NCBI GenBank assembly: GCA_955652345.1
Contig: CATPBV010000052.1
Location: 1-7,718 of the forward strand
DNA: 7,718 bases
Reading direction: 5' to 3'
Source of the DNA: an uncultured Solirubrobacteraceae bacterium
GTDB lineage: Bacteria; Actinomycetota; Thermoleophilia; Solirubrobacterales; Solirubrobacteraceae
The notes under the pieces are model-generated. The model ran no database searches, was not told the origin of the DNA, and saw only the letters and a program-made list of their open reading frames with translations. Numbering within the stretch: position 1 is the stretch's first letter; every line of letters begins with the position of its first letter. Positions 5,621 through 7,718 of the stretch are shown here, piece by piece. Both the position numbers and the translations under genes were made by a program.

Positions 5621-6475
5621 GTGGGCGTGATCGAGGACAGCCCGGCGATTCGCCTCGAGATCGAGAGCATTCCCGAGGCGCCGTCGATCGTGCGCGGCGC
5701 GCTCGGCGCGTTTGCGGACCAGCTCGCTCTCGACCCCGAGCTCGTAGACGACCTGAAGACCGCCGTGACCGAGGCTTGCAACAACGTGATCATGCACGCC
5801 TACGGCGACGCTCCGGGTCCGCTCGAGCTGTTTCTGTACATCGTCCCGAGCTCCGTGCTGGTCGTCGTCAGAGACCGGGGGGTTGGGATCGCTGCCGAGC
5901 TCGCCTCTGAAGGGCAGGAGCAGGGCGTCGGCGTGCCGATCATTCGGGCACTCACGCGCTCCTCCACGTTCCGGCAGTGTGAGGACGGCGGAACGGAGGT
6001 GTGGATGGATTTCGCGACGCGGGAGACTGCGGACGCGCCCGGTGCGGCTCCCGATGACGACTGGATCGGCCGGCTCTCGGGCGACACCGTGGTCTCGCTC
6101 TCGCCCGTGTCTCTGGTCAGCGGCGTGCTCGGACGGGTCGCGCGGACGCTCGCCGCGAGAGCTCGCTTCTCGCTCGATCGCTTCTCCGATGTGCACCTGG
6201 CGACCGACGCAATCGCCACGCACGCGATCGGCGCAGCAAGCGGCGGCCGGATCGGATTCGGAGTGGCAATGGGGACCAGGCATCTCGAGATCACGATCGG
6301 GCCGTTTCGCTCGGGCGCAAGCGCAGCGCTGTCCGCCGGTCCCGGGCGCCGCGCCCGCTCCGTGCTGGCGCTCCTGGCCGACGAGATCGAGGTCCTGACC
6401 TCGAACGGGACGGAGATGCTGCGGGTCGTAATCGACGACCGCCGGCTCGCGGCGCGGGGGTCAGCTGCCGCGTAG
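5621..6475 (+). CDS. Anti-sigma factor / serine kinase (RsbW/SpoIIAB-like) with degenerate second HATPase domain
   Basis: Partner-switching anti-sigma factor: an ATP-binding GHKL protein that sequesters the sigma factor and phosphorylates the STAS antagonist. The 284-residue product is about twice the usual 140-160. Domain 1 (about 10-132) has the N box TEACNNVIMHAY (E51 catalytic base, N55 Mg2+/ATP ligand), the G1 box VVVRDRGVGI (D85, G87, G89), the G2 box QGVGVPIIRALT (101-112) and GGT (123-125), so it looks active. After an acidic linker (133-160), residues about 161-274 repeat the layout: a helix HLATDAIATHAI in the N-box place (D196, T200 for Glu, Asn), strand LEITIG in the G1 place without the Asp, and IEVLTSNGTEMLRVVI resembling the last strands of domain 1. 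This second copy seems unable to bind ATP. GTG 5621 (or 5627) is the start; GAGGG lies at 5603-5607. It forms an operon with the sigma gene. Confidence 0.88.
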   Translation: MGVIEDSPAIRLEIESIPEAPSIVRGALGAFADQLALDPELVDDLKTAVTEACNNVIMHAYGDAPGPLELFLYIVPSSVLVVVRDRGVGIAAELASEGQEQGVGVPIIRALTRSSTFRQCEDGGTEVWMDFATRETADAPGAAPDDDWIGRLSGDTVVSLSPVSLVSGVLGRVARTLAARARFSLDRFSDVHLATDAIATHAIGAASGGRIGFGVAMGTRHLEITIGPFRSGASAALSAGPGRRARSVLALLADEIEVLTSNGTEMLRVVIDDRRLAARGSAAA

Positions 6476-6503
6476 GGCGCGGGAGTCAGCTGCCGTGTAG
6501 GGC
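6451..6503. repeat. 25-bp tandem duplication holding both convergent stop codons
   Basis: Units 6452-6476 and 6477-6501 match at 23 of 25 positions (differences at 6459/6484 and 6471/6496), with matches running one base further on each side. Each unit contains CAGCTGCC followed by TAGGG. The first unit supplies the TAG stop of the anti-sigma gene (6473-6475); the second supplies the minus-strand TGA stop of the STAS gene (6488-6486). Confidence 0.8.
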
Positions 6504-6830
6504 CTCGTCGGGGTCGTCCACGAGCGTCAACCGCTCGGCGATCCCGGTGAGGGAGAGCAACCTTTGCACCTGGTGAGAGCCATTGACCAGGACGAAGCGC
6601 TGACCGTTCTGCTCGGCTCGCTGGTGAGCCCTGACGAGGGCGCTGAGCCCCGTTGAGTCCATGAAGTCGAGCTCGCGCAGATCGACGAGCACCAGAGCTG
6701 CGTCGGAGCCGAGGGCCTTGTCGAGCTCCTCATCGAGCGCGGGGCACGCGGCGAGATCGAGCTCTCCCCCCAGGGTGAGCACTCTGGCGTTGTCGTCCGC
6801 GCGGGTCTCCAAGCGGAAGTGGCTCTCCAT
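6486..6830 (-). CDS. STAS-domain anti-anti-sigma factor (RsbV/SpoIIAA-like)
   Basis: In its unphosphorylated form this small cytoplasmic protein binds the anti-sigma kinase and frees the sigma factor; phosphorylation of a conserved serine stops it. From ATG 6830 it has 114 residues, the normal size of a lone STAS domain. It starts with the strand pair RLETRADDNARVLTLGGELD, then helix PALDEELDKAL, strand ALVLVDLRELDFMD and the phosphorylation site DSTGLS with S59 the expected acceptor. Helix ALVRAHQRAEQNG and strand RFVLVNGS complete the fold, followed by VQRLLSLTGIAERLTL. A TTG at 6905 would add 25 unlikely residues; that TTGACA (6905-6900) is a perfect -35 hexamer instead, although no clear -10 follows at 16-18 bp. 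TAGGCT (6844-6839) lies 8 nt before the ATG and could be a -10 for a near-leaderless message. The gene converges on the anti-sigma gene with 10 bp between stops. Confidence 0.9.
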   Translation of the reverse strand: MESHFRLETRADDNARVLTLGGELDLAACPALDEELDKALGSDAALVLVDLRELDFMDSTGLSALVRAHQRAEQNGQRFVLVNGSHQVQRLLSLTGIAERLTLVDDPDEALHGS

Positions 6831-6944
6831 GGCCGCCGAGCCTACCGCTAACACCGGCAGCCGTGTCCGATCAGGCCGCCGAGCCGACACGCGCAGCCCT
6901 GTCAAATGAAGGCGCCCCGTGGACCCCTGCAGCGTCGTCAGCCT

Positions 6945-6970
6945 GCATGGCGGAGGCCGAGTCGGGGTAG
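6945..6970 (+). promoter_or_regulatory. Weak SigB-type promoter candidate
   Basis: GCAT (6945-6948), 16 nt, then GGGTAG (6965-6970). This fits a relaxed G-N-N-T / GGGTA pattern described for actinomycete SigB-like factors, and would give a leader of about 40 nt to the start at 7022. The -35 lacks the GTTT core, so chance is a real possibility. The rest of 6831-6944 shows only the possible STAS promoter elements. Confidence 0.25.
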
Positions 6971-7008
6971 TCCTAATGACACGGCGCGAAGCACGCGTCG
7001 CCTACACG

Positions 7009-7018
7009 AAAAGGAGGT
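7009..7018 (+). promoter_or_regulatory. Near-ideal Shine-Dalgarno sequence
   Basis: AAAAGGAGGT includes the full AAGGAGGT complement of the 16S rRNA 3' end, 3 nt before GTG 7022. It is by far the strongest ribosome-binding site in the window, and supports both the small gene and its GTG start. Spacing is short, but no other in-frame start lies closer than the TTG at 7046. Confidence 0.75.
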
Positions 7019-7021
7019 CAC

Positions 7022-7195
7022 GTGGTAGCTCTAGTAGTCCTGCTGTTGATCCTCGCGATCTTCGGCGGCCTCGGATTCGCCGCGCATTTCCTGTGGTTCG
7101 TGCTGATCGCAGCGCTCATCCTGTGGGCGATTGGGTTCCTCATCGGTGGCGCCGAAGCGGGCTTCGGCCGGCGGAGGTGGTACGGCCGCTGGTAG
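7022..7195 (+). CDS. Small hydrophobic membrane protein, 57 residues
   Basis: A short gene with a GTG start and TAG stop. The protein begins MVALVVLLLILAIFGGLGFAA, then HFLWFVLIAALILWAIGFLI, and ends in a Gly/Arg/aromatic tail (GFGRRRWYGRW). That is two closely spaced transmembrane helices (about 3-21 and 23-42) with a basic C-terminus on the cytoplasmic side. It resembles the short 'hydrophobic protein' entries common in Streptomyces and other actinomycetes, which start with similar MV-x-L-leucine-rich sequences and end in RRRWYRW-like tails; this is from memory and no function is assigned. The strong Shine-Dalgarno sequence predicts high expression. It lies beside the sigma/anti-sigma/antagonist genes and has a weak SigB-type promoter candidate, so membership in the stress regulon is plausible but inferred. 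Confidence 0.8.
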   Translation: MVALVVLLLILAIFGGLGFAAHFLWFVLIAALILWAIGFLIGGAEAGFGRRRWYGRW

Positions 7196-7214
7196 CCGAG
7201 CGCTGGTAGCCGGG
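7187..7214 (+). repeat. 14-bp tandem duplication over the stop codon
   Basis: Units 7187-7200 and 7201-7214 (CGCTGGTAGCCGAG and CGCTGGTAGCCGGG) differ at one position. The first contains the codons for the last residues and the TAG stop of the small membrane protein; the second adds a further copy of CGCTGGTAG just downstream. Confidence 0.75.
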
Positions 7215-7233
7215 GCCCGCTAGTCGGGCCCTG
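7211..7233 (+). terminator. GC-rich hairpin, possible terminator of the small membrane protein gene
   Basis: GGGCCCG (7213-7219), loop CTAGT, CGGGCCC (7225-7231): a perfect 7-bp stem with a 5-nt loop, extended by one G-T and one C-G pair. It begins 16 bp after the TAG stop. No T-run follows, so it is at best a tail-less terminator or an RNA-stabilising structure. Intrinsic terminators in high-GC actinomycetes often lack a clear T-run. Confidence 0.5.
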
Positions 7234-7252
7234 CTGCGCGGCGGGCGGGCCG

Positions 7253-7275
7253 GGCGAGCTGTAATCAGGCTCGCC
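7253..7275 (-). terminator. Second hairpin in the convergent gap
   Basis: GGCGAGC (7253-7259) and GCTCGCC (7269-7275) form a perfect 7-bp stem with a 9-nt loop. It lies 45 bp past the stop of the minus-strand topoisomerase remnant and 58 bp past the stop of the plus-strand small gene, so it could serve either. There is no T-run on either strand. Confidence 0.4.
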
Positions 7276-7286
7276 GCGGCTTCCCG

Positions 7287-7318
7287 GGGTCGCGCAGTCC
7301 GTGGGTCGCGCAGTCGGT
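7287..7318. repeat. 16-bp tandem duplication beside the topoisomerase stop
   Basis: Units 7287-7302 and 7303-7318 both read GGGTCGCGCAGTC then a short tail, with one difference (7300 C, 7316 G). The array ends 1 bp before the minus-strand TGA stop at 7322-7320. Confidence 0.75.
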
Positions 7319-7319
7319 A

Positions 7320-7718
7320 TCAGCCCCGGTCGTCCCGGGACGGTTCGCGCTCCAACGTGCTCGAGTCGCGGCTGTCCGTCAGAAGGTCGAGTACGGCGGC
7401 CTCGATCTCCGTTCTGACCCGGTCGTCCGCCGGATCCATGTGGGGAATCCGCTCCAACGCCGTAGCGATCGTCCACCCCGACAGATACCGTCGGCAACAC
7501 CCCGGCCGTCGCTCGACGTGCATACATCGATCCGCGCGTCTTCGACCGTAGGCGAGCAGCTCCGAATCGCCACCGCGCCGTCGCTTCAGCGCGCGGAGAA
7601 CCGAGTCGCCGTTCACCGACACGTGCTGTTTCGAGATCGTGGCAAGCCCGACGCCGCCGCTCTCGTCGGCGTACTGCTCGCTGCCGATCCGGAACATGCC
7701 GACGTCCAGCAGCCGGAC
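7320..7718 (-). pseudogene. DNA topoisomerase IB, 3' part, with internal deletions removing the active site
   Basis: The minus strand is open from the window edge to TGA 7322-7320, giving 132 C-terminal residues of a longer protein. It begins VRLLDVGMFRIGSEQYADE and continues SGGVGLATISKQHVSVNGDSV. This is the conserved stretch of poxvirus-type/bacterial topoisomerase IB, which relaxes supercoils through a 3'-phosphotyrosine; the Arg of FRIG matches the first catalytic Arg. Normally a strand with the catalytic Lys (Y-x-A-K-S-G type) follows GDSV, but here it jumps straight to LRALKRRRGGDSELLAY. After that the family has the KDFRTW motif (second Arg) and a His/Tyr segment ending near SYIDPRV. 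Here only about 18 Arg/Cys-rich residues lead to RYLSGWTIATALERIP and RTEIEAAVLDLL, a normal C-terminus. About 80 residues and four catalytic positions appear lost although the frame stays open. ATG 7697 is probably internal. Confidence 0.75.

Noticed and set aside
5564..6283. Minus-strand open frame of 239 codons opposite the anti-sigma gene
   Set aside because: It reads as Arg/His/Asp-rich noise, and the plus strand has the complete HATPase motifs.
6831..6905. N-terminal extension of the STAS protein from TTG 6905
   Set aside because: The resulting domain would be longer than a standard RsbV with an Arg-rich leader, and the TTG is part of a TTGACA hexamer that more likely belongs to a promoter.
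7018..7527. Minus-strand open frame of 169 codons covering the small membrane protein and the convergent gap
   Set aside because: It runs through two hairpins and two tandem repeats, has no family resemblance, and conflicts with both the small gene's strong ribosome-binding site and the topoisomerase frame.
1..7718. CRISPR array, tRNA, insertion-sequence ends, toxin-antitoxin or phage-defence genes
   Set aside because: I looked for regular spaced repeats, cloverleaf or T-loop sequences, long terminal inverted repeats and small paired genes on both strands, and saw none.

Overview
High-GC DNA with dense, partly overlapping genes, most likely from an actinomycete. The sigma factor and anti-sigma sequences recall Thermoleophilia/Solirubrobacterales, but that placement rests on recognition only, without a search. 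No tRNA, rRNA, CRISPR array, insertion sequence or phage gene was seen.

Left part (1-4312), a surface-glycan or secondary-metabolism neighbourhood. The window opens in the last 73 codons of a membrane protein, probably an MFS transporter. Two GT4 glycosyltransferase genes on the minus strand run into it. They are translationally coupled by a GTGA overlap, and the second converges on the transporter with a 50-bp overlap. Upstream of the pair, also on the minus strand, is a phosphodiester glycosidase (NAGPA-like) gene without a signal peptide. A class I SAM methyltransferase is transcribed divergently from it. Both intergenic gaps here hold perfect inverted repeats that may be operators or hairpins.

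Middle part (4313-6830), a general-stress regulatory module. A SigB/SigF-type promoter, itself lying in an imperfect tandem duplication, precedes a 102-residue two-helix membrane protein. A SigB/SigF/SigG-family sigma factor follows, then an RsbW/SpoIIAB-like anti-sigma ATPase carrying a degenerate second copy of its own domain. An RsbV-like STAS anti-anti-sigma factor is convergent with it. Together they make a partner-switching circuit: the kinase binds either the sigma factor or the unphosphorylated STAS protein. The PP2C phosphatase that normally resets the switch is not in the window.

Right part (6831-7718). A 57-residue hydrophobic membrane protein with a near-ideal Shine-Dalgarno sequence is followed by a convergent intergenic region with two GC-rich hairpins. 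The window ends in the 3' part of a type IB topoisomerase gene on the minus strand. Its frame is open, but the segments carrying the catalytic Lys, second Arg, His and Tyr are missing, so it looks like an eroded pseudogene.

A recurring small-scale pattern is short tandem duplications (14, 16, 25 and about 29 bp) sitting at or just beyond gene 3' ends between 4325 and 7318.
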